Positions 8,559 to 17,435 of a stretch of DNA of 64,000 nt are shown here, in pieces (the stretch's first letter is position 1; each line of letters opens with the position of its first letter). The translations under genes were made by a program, and so were the position numbers. The DNA lies in NCBI GenBank assembly GCA_003211135.1, contig QCTN01000001.1, positions 1 through 64,000 of the forward strand. The letters run 5' to 3'. This DNA comes from Prochlorococcus sp. AG-673-L20. GTDB taxonomy: Bacteria > Cyanobacteriota > Cyanobacteriia > PCC-6307 > Cyanobiaceae. The notes beneath the pieces were generated by a model that was given only the letters and a program-made list of their open reading frames with translations, made no database searches and had not been told where the DNA came from.

Positions 8559-9347
8559 ATGTCTTTTTTAAACAACTGGTGGTTTATACCTTTAATAATT
8601 ACTATTTTCTCTGGAATCTTATGCCCAGCTATGGGAACAGTATTGATTACTCATAGAAGACTATTACAAGTAAATTTAATTTCTCATTGTGTTTTACCGG
8701 GGCTAGCTCTAGCTCTAGCTCTAGGTATTCATCCCTCAATTGGAGGAGTTATAAGTGGTCTTGTTGGTGCAATTATTGCGGAGAGTTTAACTAATAAAAA
8801 AAGTGAAAATTATGAAGCAGTTATGAATACAATTCTTGCTGGCATGCTTGGTTTTGGGGTTTTACTAATTCCACTTCTTGGGATAAGAATTGATTTAGAG
8901 GCAGTATTATTTGGGGATTTATTAACCGCAAATCTTGGCGATTTATTAAGAACAATTATTGCTTTTCTAACATTCATTTTATTAGTAACATTCGGATATG
9001 AAAAAGTTGTATATGTCGGATTAGATCCAGAGGGCGCCTCAGCTAGTGGAATAAATGTGTCTTTGTTAAACCTAGCTCTAAGTTTCACGACGGCACTAGT
9101 TATCGTTAGTTCAATGTCAGCTGTTGGAGTAATTTTAGTAATTGCATTACTCTCAACACCTACTTTATTAGGACTTGATAAAGCACAAAGTCTTAGGATT
9201 GCAATGATGAGATCTTCATTCTTTGGACTTTGTATTTCTCTATTGGGTTTTATTCTTTCAATTGTTTTTAACTTATCTCCTGGTCCTGCAATAAGTGTTA
9301 TTTGCGTTGCTTCGTTAATAATTCCAAAAATTGGAAATAAATTTTAA
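8559..9347 (+). CDS. znuB: Zinc/manganese ABC transporter permease
   Basis: ABC-3 family permease, many TM segments: LISHCVLPGLALALALG, DPEGASASGINVSLLN. Confidence 0.9.
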   Translation: MSFLNNWWFIPLIITIFSGILCPAMGTVLITHRRLLQVNLISHCVLPGLALALALGIHPSIGGVISGLVGAIIAESLTNKKSENYEAVMNTILAGMLGFGVLLIPLLGIRIDLEAVLFGDLLTANLGDLLRTIIAFLTFILLVTFGYEKVVYVGLDPEGASASGINVSLLNLALSFTTALVIVSSMSAVGVILVIALLSTPTLLGLDKAQSLRIAMMRSSFFGLCISLLGFILSIVFNLSPGPAISVICVASLIIPKIGNKF

Positions 9348-9355
9348 AACTTTTT

Positions 9356-9502
9356 TCAAAGTTTAAATGTCCAATCAGAATTAAGGACCTCCGCTTCTGG
9401 ATTGTTTCTTAAAGCCACTTCAATAGCATCTTTCTTATTGTTTGCTATCACAACTTCATCAAACTCTTTGCCGTCTTTTTTTAAACTTACTTTGAAGCGC
9501 AT
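9356..9502 (-). CDS. 48 aa conserved-looking small protein
   Basis: ATG ORF: MRFKVSLKKDGKEFDEVVIANNKKDAIEVALRNNPEAEVLNSDWTFKL*. Confidence 0.55.
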   Translation of the reverse strand: MRFKVSLKKDGKEFDEVVIANNKKDAIEVALRNNPEAEVLNSDWTFKL

Positions 9503-9595
9503 TGAAATATTAAAAAGTCATTTCTATCTTAAATATTATTAGAAAGAAAATAAATACTTCATTGCAAAAAATTTAATTTATAAATTGAATCTTAT

Positions 9596-9844
9596 TTAAT
9601 TATTTTGAAGCTTTTCTACTACACTTTCTTTCTCAATTTTTGCGACATCTTGAAGTCCGTTAGCATCAAACCAAGGAGCACTTTCCCAATCAAATCCTTC
9701 TCCAAAGGTATTATCTGGTGCAGCGACATACCAATGACACGAAGTATCCGGAACATCTACTGCACACTTTGACCAATCAGCCTCCCATTGAGGAACTTGA
9801 ACCCACATAACAGAAGCTAGAAAAATAGAAATAATAAAATTCAT
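9596..9844 (-). CDS. Small hypothetical protein with signal-like N-terminus
   Basis: 82 aa, MNFIISIFLASVMWVQVPQWEADWSKCAVDV... Confidence 0.55.
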   Translation of the reverse strand: MNFIISIFLASVMWVQVPQWEADWSKCAVDVPDTSCHWYVAAPDNTFGEGFDWESAPWFDANGLQDVAKIEKESVVEKLQNN

Positions 9845-9853
9845 AATTTTTGG

Positions 9854-9994
9854 TTAGCAAAATTTAGAGAGATTCTTTTCACATTCTTTTTTTCTTTTCC
9901 TCCAATATTCTTCTACTATTTGATAATTATGTTTAGCTTTAAAGTCTTCTTGATTATTTTCTTTTTTTATAAAAAATGTGTTTTTTCTTTTCAT
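9854..9994 (-). CDS. 46 aa basic microprotein
   Basis: ATG ORF: MKRKNTFFIKKENNQEDFKAKHNYQIVEEYWRKRKKECEKNLSKFC*. Confidence 0.4.
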   Translation of the reverse strand: MKRKNTFFIKKENNQEDFKAKHNYQIVEEYWRKRKKECEKNLSKFC

Positions 9995-10165
9995 AAAATC
10001 CTCCACTCGTTGAGAAGTTTATAAGACAGATTTATTATTTTGGAAAGTGGATTTATACTCAAATAATTTATTTTTAAGCTTAGTTATTTTTTTAAGTATT
10101 CAGAGTTTAAGTTTAAAAAAAATGGAATTTGTATATATAATTTAAAGAATCTAATTAATAATAAA

Positions 10166-10312
10166 TTAAATTATTATTTGCTTCGTTATAGGAATATATT
10201 TATCAGGATTCTCGTCAATGTATCTAAATGAATATTTTACAATTCCTCCAATAATCGAAAAAAGGACAATTGTAGTAAAAATGTAAATTACTTTCTTGTA
10301 ACTTTTTTTCAT
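10166..10312 (-). CDS. 48 aa single-TM microprotein
   Basis: ATG ORF: MKKSYKKVIYIFTTIVLFSIIGGIVKYSFRYIDENPDKYIPITKQIII*. Confidence 0.45.
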   Translation of the reverse strand: MKKSYKKVIYIFTTIVLFSIIGGIVKYSFRYIDENPDKYIPITKQIII

Positions 10313-10569
10313 TTGAAAATATCTTGTACCAATCCAGATATTCTAGTTTTATTTTTTAATAAGTAAATAAATACAAATAGGGATTAGTACCGTAGCTTTT
10401 TTAATTCGAATAATTGTAGATTAATTGAATTAGAAACTCCTCACACGCATTCTTCTAATATTGCAAAATGATTGAACTATAGTTTGAGTATTTTTTATTT
10501 TAGCTTTGTGACAGTTAATATACTTACCCAATAAGTATTTACTCTTTCAAGAAATCATGTGAACTTTAA

Positions 10570-10662
10570 ATTGTGTGTAGGAGAGGTTTACTAAATCGGT
10601 GGAAACAAGGAAACACTTGATTTTTTAGAACCAATTTAGGCCCCTTTTAGGGGTCTTTTTTA
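10570..10662 (+). ncRNA. Yfr2-family cyanobacterial small RNA
   Basis: Hallmark duplicated GGAAACA motif (GGTGGAAACAAGGAAACAC, 10599-10616) then a GGCCCCTTTTAGGGGTCTTTTTT terminator; 5' end estimated. Confidence 0.75.
10638..10661 (+). terminator. Rho-independent terminator of the Yfr2-like RNA
   Basis: GGCCCCTTTTAGGGGTCTTTTTT. Confidence 0.75.
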
Positions 10663-10950
10663 TTTGCTGTAAAGGTTGTATTTATTTAATAATTTGTTGA
10701 AGTTTTCAACTCTTTCATTTTTCTCCTTTAAAGGTCTTGAAAAATCAAGGACTGCAGCACAACATAATTGCCAGCAAGATTTTTCCTTAAGTTCTAATTT
10801 ATTGCATATATCCTTTGGAGCCATTGTTAATGTATTTATCTCAGAAATATGTTGAATGGTTTCCCATAATTCTCCTTCTAGAAAGTCAAGTTCAATACTA
10901 GATAATAATTCTGTGGCTATATAATCTTTTATTAGTTCAGTTAATTCCAC
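10660..10950 (-). CDS. Hypothetical protein
   Basis: 96 aa, ATG start: MELTELIKDYIATELLSSIELDFLEGELWETIQHI... Confidence 0.6.
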   Translation of the reverse strand: MELTELIKDYIATELLSSIELDFLEGELWETIQHISEINTLTMAPKDICNKLELKEKSCWQLCCAAVLDFSRPLKEKNERVENFNKLLNKYNLYSK

Positions 10951-11089
10951 AATATTTAGATTTATTGAAACTTAATTCTAAATCTTAGAAGTTTTTAGGT
11001 CTTCTATAAGATATAAATTTTACTAAATATTATTCCACCAAATTTTTATTTTTGTTGGTTAGATTAAGAAAAGTTCATGCTTGCTTTTA

Positions 11090-11473
11090 ATGAAAATCTT
11101 TTTTATAAGTTTTTTTATATTCATAGGATTTATATTTCCCTCAGCTTCATTTGCTTCTCACATTGAATTGAGTGAGTGTGTTGAAATAGCACATTGTGTC
11201 AGAGAAGAATGGGAAGTCGACTCAATCGAACAACCTTTTAAGGAAGTTAAAGAAATTATCGAGAATACCCCAAGATCAGTAATAGTTGAACTTGACGGAG
11301 ATTATCTTCATGCTGAAGTAACAAGTAAATGGATGAAATACGTTGACGATTTAGAAGTATCTTTTGTTCCTGAATCTCGTAAATTGCTTGTTAGGTCTGA
11401 ATCTAGAGTCGGTGAAGGTGACCTAGGTGTGAATCAGAAGAGGGTTGATTTATTAAAATCGAAGTTGTTTTAA
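11090..11473 (+). CDS. DUF1499-family secreted protein
   Basis: Signal peptide; VIVELDGDYLHAEVTSKWMKYVDDLEV..LLVRSESRVGEGDLGVNQKRVDLLK matches DUF1499. Confidence 0.75.
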   Translation: MKIFFISFFIFIGFIFPSASFASHIELSECVEIAHCVREEWEVDSIEQPFKEVKEIIENTPRSVIVELDGDYLHAEVTSKWMKYVDDLEVSFVPESRKLLVRSESRVGEGDLGVNQKRVDLLKSKLF

Positions 11474-11614
11474 TTTATTTAAATCCATATTTGTTTAAAA
11501 ATATTTATAGATAATAAATTAAACTCTTTAATATTAATTGATTTTGAAAATGTAATATTTATAATCTTCTTTAACCAAAGCATTATTATTAACAGTTGTT
11601 ATTAAAGAATTTAA

Positions 11615-11902
11615 ATGATAATAAAACTAATTTTATTATTTATTTTTGGAGCTATTTTTTTTTGGTTCTACAAGAACATAAGGAAACGAGGTTTTCTATG
11701 GATAGCTATAGGATTATTGCAAATTGGAATACTAGTATTATTTATTGGAAGCTTTTTTAAATTGTTTCTTACTTTACCTTCTAACTTATATATAAAGTTG
11801 ATATTTTGTCTTACATACGTTTGGTGTACTGTAGGCATAAATGTTAATTTTATGATTCCTTTAATCGATTTAATTGATAAAAAAATTGATAAATATAAAT
11901 AA
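11615..11902 (+). CDS. Small multi-TM hypothetical protein
   Basis: 95 aa, three hydrophobic stretches. Confidence 0.5.
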   Translation: MIIKLILLFIFGAIFFWFYKNIRKRGFLWIAIGLLQIGILVLFIGSFFKLFLTLPSNLYIKLIFCLTYVWCTVGINVNFMIPLIDLIDKKIDKYK

Positions 11903-11985
11903 TTTTCAAATTATTTTAAATTTATTATTTAATAAAAGTAATTTTTCTCTATTGGCAAAATGACAAAAGACAGTAGATTAAGTCT

Positions 11986-12189
11986 ATGAAAAAATATTTT
12001 CTTAATTTTTTAAGTATTTTTAAGCATAAAGATACTAAAATCTATTCTATTCAAGAGTTAAATCAACTTAGGCAAATAGAGAAAAAAATTCAATTAGCGA
12101 GAAAATCTCGAGCATACATCTCAGATTTAAACAAAAGGCAAAAATCATGGGTTGAAAAAAATAATAGAAAGTCCAGAAAAGTATCCTAA
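11986..12189 (+). CDS. Small basic hypothetical protein
   Basis: 67 aa ATG ORF MKKYFLNFLSIFKHKDTKIYSIQELNQLRQIEKK... Confidence 0.45.
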   Translation: MKKYFLNFLSIFKHKDTKIYSIQELNQLRQIEKKIQLARKSRAYISDLNKRQKSWVEKNNRKSRKVS

Positions 12190-12211
12190 ATAATTTCTAA
12201 TATATGGATTT

Positions 12212-12246
12212 ATAAGAACAAGAATCTTATTAATTCTTGTTCTTAT
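12212..12246. terminator. Bidirectional-looking hairpin
   Basis: TAAGAACAAGAAT..ATTCTTGTTCTTA. Confidence 0.5.
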
Positions 12247-12343
12247 TTGACAGTCTTTTTCTGGTATATCTAGTTTTAAATGCTAAATCAGTAATTATAA
12301 ATATTCCAAGTAAAAGAATAATTATTCCTATGAAGTATTTCAT
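12230..12343 (-). CDS. 37 aa single-TM microprotein
   Basis: ATG ORF: MKYFIGIIILLLGIFIITDLAFKTRYTRKRLSNKNKN*. Confidence 0.4.
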   Translation of the reverse strand: MKYFIGIIILLLGIFIITDLAFKTRYTRKRLSNKNKN

Positions 12344-12382
12344 ATAATCCTATTATTAAAAATAAAAATTTTTTTGTGAAGT

Positions 12383-12790
12383 TTATTGGGTATGCCAATT
12401 TATGATAATATCAAGCGATTCAGAAAGATTTCTAGTGACAGGACAATCTTCAGAAGCACTTTTTATAAAATCAATTTTTTCTTTTGATAAGTCATCAGGA
12501 ATATAAATATCTATATTTAGTTGTGCTATTTTCCTTTCTTTATTCTTAGTCATTATTTTTTCTATATTTAAATAAATATTTTTTAATTCCCAACCATTTG
12601 ATCTGGCTTTGATAGACATTATCGTTAGAAGGCAAGAGCCTAAAGAGGTTGCGAGTAAATCAGTTGGTGAGAAGTTTTCACCTTTCCCGCAATGATCTAT
12701 AGGTGCATCAGTTGTGATTAGATTCCCAGATTGGAGATGTTTAGCTTCGCATTTTAAGTCCCCTAAATAAGAACATGTTATTTTACTCAT
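12383..12790 (-). CDS. OsmC family protein
   Basis: APIDHCGKGENFSPTDLLATSLGSCLLTIMSIKA and CPVTRNLSESLDI motifs. Confidence 0.9.
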   Translation of the reverse strand: MSKITCSYLGDLKCEAKHLQSGNLITTDAPIDHCGKGENFSPTDLLATSLGSCLLTIMSIKARSNGWELKNIYLNIEKIMTKNKERKIAQLNIDIYIPDDLSKEKIDFIKSASEDCPVTRNLSESLDIIINWHTQ

Positions 12791-12797
12791 TTAAAAA

Positions 12798-13016
12798 CTA
12801 TAAATTAGAACTATTGTTTTTAACTTCAGGATATGAAGTCATTATTGCATCAGCTAAATCGCTCAACATATCAGCTATGTATTGTGGTGGGCATTCAAGT
12901 TCGTTGATATAAGCAACACATCTCTTAGAAAGATCGGTATAGGCAGGAAGAATGATATTATCGATTTGCAGTTTTGTTGGTTCCCATCTATTAAAATTTT
13001 TTTTATCCATAAACAT
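12798..13016 (-). CDS. Hypothetical protein
   Basis: 72 aa; YINELECPPQYIADMLSDLADAIMTSYPEV; immediately upstream of the OsmC gene. Confidence 0.55.
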   Translation of the reverse strand: MFMDKKNFNRWEPTKLQIDNIILPAYTDLSKRCVAYINELECPPQYIADMLSDLADAIMTSYPEVKNNSSNL

Positions 13017-13078
13017 TTTTATATATGCTAAGTGAGTTATTTAAAAAGATATAAGTAGTTGAGCATATGCTAATTAAA

Positions 13079-13321
13079 TTATTTTTCAGATCCAAATTCT
13101 TCTAAACAATATTCAATCAATTTCAACGAGTCATTTATAGTTCTCTTATTTTTGTTTTTAAGATCAAAACATTCATTCAATATTTCAGCTGATTTTTTTA
13201 ATTTATTATTTTTTTCATTTTTTAAATCACTAGAAATAACAAAATCACGATATGTTTTTAAACTAAAAAGGAAGATTATAGATAAAAAAATTACAGAGAG
13301 AGTTATCCTTAAATTTTTCAT
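13079..13321 (-). CDS. Small secreted/TM hypothetical
   Basis: 80 aa with N-terminal hydrophobic segment. Confidence 0.5.
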   Translation of the reverse strand: MKNLRITLSVIFLSIIFLFSLKTYRDFVISSDLKNEKNNKLKKSAEILNECFDLKNKNKRTINDSLKLIEYCLEEFGSEK

Positions 13322-13411
13322 TTATTTATTGTTTTTATCTAATCTTTTAGATTAATTAATATGTTCTATTGAATTATCTTATATGTTATTTATAAATAAT
13401 GTTCTTAAGTA

Positions 13412-13513
13412 CTAAATAATTATATTTGTAGTAGCAGCAATAGTAATAGCAACAATTGAGACAAATATATATGGAACTACTTTTATAGGTATATAAATAT
13501 TTTTCTTTGACAT
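13412..13513 (-). CDS. 33 aa single-TM microprotein
   Basis: ATG ORF: MSKKNIYIPIKVVPYIFVSIVAITIAATTNIII*. Confidence 0.35.
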   Translation of the reverse strand: MSKKNIYIPIKVVPYIFVSIVAITIAATTNIII

Positions 13514-13604
13514 AATGTTATTTTCTTTTAAATATAATCATTATTTAATATATTCTTAAGTCTCCAAATATACTAAAACTTAATTTTGAAAAACATTTAT
13601 TTAT

Positions 13605-13808
13605 TTAAATTTTCATCAAATAAAGAATCTCCAGATCCTGCCTTGAATCAGATATTTTCCTTTTCAAAAAACTTAATTCTTCTTGATTCATTTTTGATTC
13701 TTTGATCATCATTTCTGCTTGATCAATAGCATGCTCAATATTTGTTATCTTAATGTCTCTTATTGTTGGATTCTCCTTGCAGATTTTTATAGTTTGTGAA
13801 TCAAGCAT
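13605..13808 (-). CDS. Small hypothetical, probable helical protein
   Basis: 67 aa ATG ORF. Confidence 0.45.
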   Translation of the reverse strand: MLDSQTIKICKENPTIRDIKITNIEHAIDQAEMMIKESKMNQEELSFLKRKISDSRQDLEILYLMKI

Positions 13809-13988
13809 AATTCATTTTAATAATTACTTTTAAAATTCTGTTGGTTTAGTAAAAAAAATTTCTAATCGCAAAACTCATCAAAATTAATTAATATAAAGTT
13901 AAGAACTTTAATCTTAACTAACCTTCTCTTCATTTGATCGAGTGGGTTTTTTTTATGGTGTAATATGTCTCTAGCGTAAATTTAAAAT

Positions 13989-14339
13989 TTGGAAAAATCA
14001 AATCAAATCCCTGAGGAAAATTCAATTGAATCATCTTCTGAGATAAAGAAAGAAAGTAATAAAGACGAGAATGTTAAAGCATTTACTGAATTTCTTGAAA
14101 AAGCAAGTAATCAAAACATTAAAGAAGAAAAAGCAAACTCTGATTTAAAAGAAAAAAAACCAGAATTTAAAGATAATTCTCTTTTTAAAAGAATTCTCAA
14201 TGATGGATTTGATGGAATTTCATCAAATCCTAACTACAAAATGTTGGCTCTATTAATAATTCTATTGATTAATTTGTCTTTATTTTTTGTTATTGGAAAT
14301 GTAGGTAAAGCTTTCTTGAGAAATGCAGGAATAATGTAA
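13989..14339 (+). CDS. Hypothetical protein, charged N-terminus and one C-terminal TM
   Basis: 116 aa, TTG start. Confidence 0.5.
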   Translation: MEKSNQIPEENSIESSSEIKKESNKDENVKAFTEFLEKASNQNIKEEKANSDLKEKKPEFKDNSLFKRILNDGFDGISSNPNYKMLALLIILLINLSLFFVIGNVGKAFLRNAGIM

Positions 14340-14432
14340 TAGCTTAAATATATCCGTTTAGAGTTTAAACTTTACATTATTGGGTTTAAAAAGAATCCGT
14401 GATAATTTTATTTAAATTTTAATTTATCAATA

Positions 14433-14594
14433 TTGAAAAATAAAGAACCTGAAAATCCTGTAGTTTATCTTTCTAATTTAATTAAAAAGCTAGATGTAAA
14501 AAACAGAAATGGAATAGTTGCTTTAGCAATTGTTAATTTACTAGTTATTCTTTTGTTTAAATTTTATCTGAAAGGATCCGGTTTATTATCTTAA
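14433..14594 (+). CDS. 53 aa single-TM protein
   Basis: TTG ORF: LKNKEPENPVVYLSNLIKKLDVKNRNGIVALAIVNLLVILLFKFYLKGSGLLS*; resembles the C-terminal half of the preceding ORF in layout. Confidence 0.4.
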   Translation: MKNKEPENPVVYLSNLIKKLDVKNRNGIVALAIVNLLVILLFKFYLKGSGLLS

Positions 14595-14609
14595 ATTTTG
14601 TTGTAATCA

Positions 14610-14951
14610 TTACTCAGCGTTTTCAAATTGTTTAGCTAACCTGAAAGCCTTTTTGATAATGAGAAACCCTCCATACGCTCCAGCTAGTAAAGGTAAAACA
14701 ATTAAAGGATTTGGCGAATAATCTGAATAATTCTTTACACCATCAACATATTCATATCCTGAACATTTTAGGTAAAGGAAAGTAAAAAATGTAATACTCC
14801 ATCCAATAATTGATAAGACCCCACCTTTTTTATCTCCCTCGTAAAATCTATCTAAACCTAAACCCCAACCCCCAATTAAGAATATTCCTCTTACAACAGA
14901 ATTTTTTTCTTTATTTTTTAGCATAAATTTTAAAATGTTCATACTGAACAT
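14610..14951 (-). CDS. TM2 domain-containing protein
   Basis: GWGLGLDRFYEGDKKGGVLSIIGW pattern typical of TM2. Confidence 0.7.
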   Translation of the reverse strand: MFSMNILKFMLKNKEKNSVVRGIFLIGGWGLGLDRFYEGDKKGGVLSIIGWSITFFTFLYLKCSGYEYVDGVKNYSDYSPNPLIVLPLLAGAYGGFLIIKKAFRLAKQFENAE

Positions 14952-15060
14952 AACTCATTTATTCCAATCCTGCGAAGTTCCCTTAAGTAGATTTACTTGA
15001 TTCTGATTTTTATTTCTAGTTTATTAGCAATTAACACTTTGATAAATCATAAGAGATTTT

Positions 15061-15816
15061 TTATTTAGAGTTAAGTAAGGATATTGTTGGTCTGATATAA
15101 ACAAAAGTTGATCCATAAATATCTTTCATTACTCTTAACTCGTCATCTAAATAAATTATGGATACTTCGCAAGAGGGTGATTCTTTATTCCAAGGCAATT
15201 TATTCCATACTTCTTTAACTGGATACCACCTTTCCATTAATAGCGTACTAAACAATGGAATCTTATTAAGTCCATCAACTTTTGAGACTTTGGTTTTTTT
15301 CAAATTCATTTTAAGTACCTTATCTTCTAAAATTAAATCATCAGCAAGCGTTATCACTCTTCCTCCAAAAGTAGGAAGAAGCTTAAACCATCCAAGAATT
15401 GGAATTGTTGTAAGCCCAAATATTGTGGTATCAAATGTTGATAAAAATTCTTTTTTATCAAAATCAATATTTTGAGCAATTCTTCCAATGGTAGAAAGAC
15501 CAAATGATCCAACTTGTAATTGATGTAGTTTAAAAAAAAGATTACTTTTAAATTCATCATTTAACGCTTTTTCTATAGCTAAAAAGAACGGTGAACTTCT
15601 AAATAATTCAACAGTTGAATAAATTAATTCCCACTCGCCAGATAATTTTTCTTCAGAAACTTCCATATTAAAATTTTCAAGACTCTTTATAAGTTTTTCC
15701 ATCTCTTTCGATTTTTCTTGATACATAGGAGCAATTAATTTATTCAGTCTTTGCCCCCTGTCAGTAATAGCTGCTATTTGATATATTTTCTTTTTTATCT
15801 CTTCAATATCAGTCAT
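15061..15816 (-). CDS. PAP/fibrillin family protein
   Basis: LSGEWELIYSTVELFRSSPFF motif and lipocalin-like C-terminus (YLDDELRVMKDIYGSTFVYIR). Confidence 0.8.
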   Translation of the reverse strand: MTDIEEIKKKIYQIAAITDRGQRLNKLIAPMYQEKSKEMEKLIKSLENFNMEVSEEKLSGEWELIYSTVELFRSSPFFLAIEKALNDEFKSNLFFKLHQLQVGSFGLSTIGRIAQNIDFDKKEFLSTFDTTIFGLTTIPILGWFKLLPTFGGRVITLADDLILEDKVLKMNLKKTKVSKVDGLNKIPLFSTLLMERWYPVKEVWNKLPWNKESPSCEVSIIYLDDELRVMKDIYGSTFVYIRPTISLLNSK

Positions 15817-15903
15817 AATTAGATTTTACAAATTTTATATTAATTTATTTTATTAGCATTGGTGCTACTTAAATGTTCTTTTATTGGTTGGATATTAATT
15901 TGT

Positions 15904-16086
15904 TTAATATTCTCCCCATCTTTTGCCAATTTCAAAACCCCATTTGGAAGTTAAGCAAATTACTTCTTCATGATTTTTACAATCAGACAACTCTTTCTTT
16001 TTTATAGGATTTTTTTTAATTAATTCCGATATCTTGTTTAATTGTTCTATTTTTTTTAGGAAATTAACTAAATCTTTTTCAGCCAT
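15904..16086 (-). CDS. Nif11-like short protein
   Basis: MAEKDLVNFLKKIEQLNKISELIKKNPIKKKELSDCKNHEEVICLTSKWGFEIGKRWGEY; internal ATG preferred over 16155. Confidence 0.5.
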   Translation of the reverse strand: MAEKDLVNFLKKIEQLNKISELIKKNPIKKKELSDCKNHEEVICLTSKWGFEIGKRWGEY

Positions 16087-16093
16087 TTTGATA

Positions 16094-16201
16094 TTAAGAT
16101 GTATATTTCTGGTCGTAAGTGAAAATATAATATAAAACCCAGCCAACTCCACCAATTAAAATTGCAACCATTACATTTACTGACCAAACTATTTCTATCA
16201 T
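16094..16201 (-). CDS. 35 aa single-TM microprotein
   Basis: ATG ORF: MIEIVWSVNVMVAILIGGVGWVLYYIFTYDQKYTS*. Confidence 0.4.
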   Translation of the reverse strand: MIEIVWSVNVMVAILIGGVGWVLYYIFTYDQKYTS

Positions 16202-16334
16202 TTTATTTTTATTAATAGGAATATATTAACTAAATTTCTAATTAAACTTGTAATCGAATTTAGCAAAGATCTAAGTATTGTTTAAACATATATATATCTG
16301 TACTATATTTGTTTTAAAGTACACATCTTAAAAC

Positions 16335-16514
16335 ATGGGAGAAGCTAAAAGAAGAGAAGAATTAGGATTACCGCCTAGAAAGAATAACGTAGCAAAAAAT
16401 GCTTCAAAAAGTAATTTAAATCAAATCTTGAATAAATATCCTTTTGCTCCATACATCTTGGGAATTTCTCTCCTTACGATTTTAATAATCGATCTAGTTA
16501 ATTACTATAAATAG
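16335..16514 (+). CDS. DUF2839-like small membrane protein
   Basis: MGEAKRREELGLPPRKNN...YILGISLLTILIIDLVNYYK*. Confidence 0.55.
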   Translation: MGEAKRREELGLPPRKNNVAKNASKSNLNQILNKYPFAPYILGISLLTILIIDLVNYYK

Positions 16515-16636
16515 TTTTATTTAAAAAAATTTCATATCTTAATTTTTAATTCATAAATCTGAATTCTTTTGTTCCGCATTTATAAAAATATTTCTCCATA
16601 ATTAATAGATTACTTCATTAAAAACTAGAATCGCCA

Positions 16637-16939
16637 ATGTTTGATAATATCGGTACCGCCTTAGTCCAAGCAATAGGATTTTTTGGTGTTTTTGGATATT
16701 TTGTTTATCAGCTTTTATCAGATGGTAAAAAACCAATACAGAATCAATCTAAATCTCCTGTTAAAAAACTAAATCAGAAAAAAGATTTAAATGATAAACC
16801 TAAGAAGAAAGGATTATTTGGTAGAAAAAAAGAACTCATAACTGAGGATGTGAAACCAAAGAAAAAAGGATTGTTTGGTAAAAAAGTAGAGCCTGTAAAA
16901 GTTATAGAAGAACCTAAAAAGAAAGGTTGGTTCAAGTAG
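16637..16939 (+). CDS. Single-TM protein with repeated Lys-rich PKKKGLFG motifs
   Basis: PKKKGLFGRKK / PKKKGLFGKKV / PKKKGWFK in a 100 aa ORF. Confidence 0.65.
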   Translation: MFDNIGTALVQAIGFFGVFGYFVYQLLSDGKKPIQNQSKSPVKKLNQKKDLNDKPKKKGLFGRKKELITEDVKPKKKGLFGKKVEPVKVIEEPKKKGWFK

Positions 16940-17031
16940 GGAATTTAAAAGAATTTAAAAACAATTGTGATATCTTTTATACAAAAAAATTTTTATTATA
17001 TTTTTATAATGAGTTTAGTATATTTAATTAA

Positions 17032-17163
17032 ATGAATCATAGAGAAATTTCAAAAAGATATAGTGATTTAATTGATAGAGCAGATCACGCAAATGGTAGA
17101 AAAGAAATTGTTGGTTTACTTAAAAAAGCTGCTAAATTAAAATCCAAAATTGAAATTAACTAA
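17032..17163 (+). CDS. 43 aa microprotein
   Basis: ATG ORF: MNHREISKRYSDLIDRADHANGRKEIVGLLKKAAKLKSKIEIN*. Confidence 0.4.
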   Translation: MNHREISKRYSDLIDRADHANGRKEIVGLLKKAAKLKSKIEIN

Positions 17164-17253
17164 TAATCACTAGAAAATTTATAATTTTTCTAAATGTAAA
17201 ATTTATTTAAACAAAAAAATATTCATGCGATAATCATATGAAATTTTTAAGTT

Positions 17254-17424
17254 ATGAATAAAAAAGGTTATACAACTGAAAGCGGTGGAAGACAAAATGG
17301 ATTCGCAATTGAACCTGAAATTAATCCAATAACACAAGGAGAATCCAAAAAATCATTTTTCTTATTCTTAGGGATATTATTACCTTTCTTAATAGGTGGG
17401 ATTTTTTATTTTAAAACGCTTTGA
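17254..17424 (+). CDS. ssl1498/Psb34-like light-harvesting-like protein
   Basis: YTTESGGRQNGFAIEPEIN N-terminus plus one C-terminal TM, as in the ssl1498 family. Confidence 0.6.
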   Translation: MNKKGYTTESGGRQNGFAIEPEINPITQGESKKSFFLFLGILLPFLIGGIFYFKTL

Positions 17425-17435
17425 ATAAAATATTT

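Noticed and set aside
8107-8559. 150 aa plus-strand ORF antisense to zur
   Set aside because: Mirror of the Fur-family gene; the minus-strand frame has clear family motifs
10436-10470. ACTCCTCACAC motif resembling the Yfr1 core
   Set aside because: Core string matches, but no following terminator hairpin/T-run and not in the expected guaB-trxA context; likely coincidental
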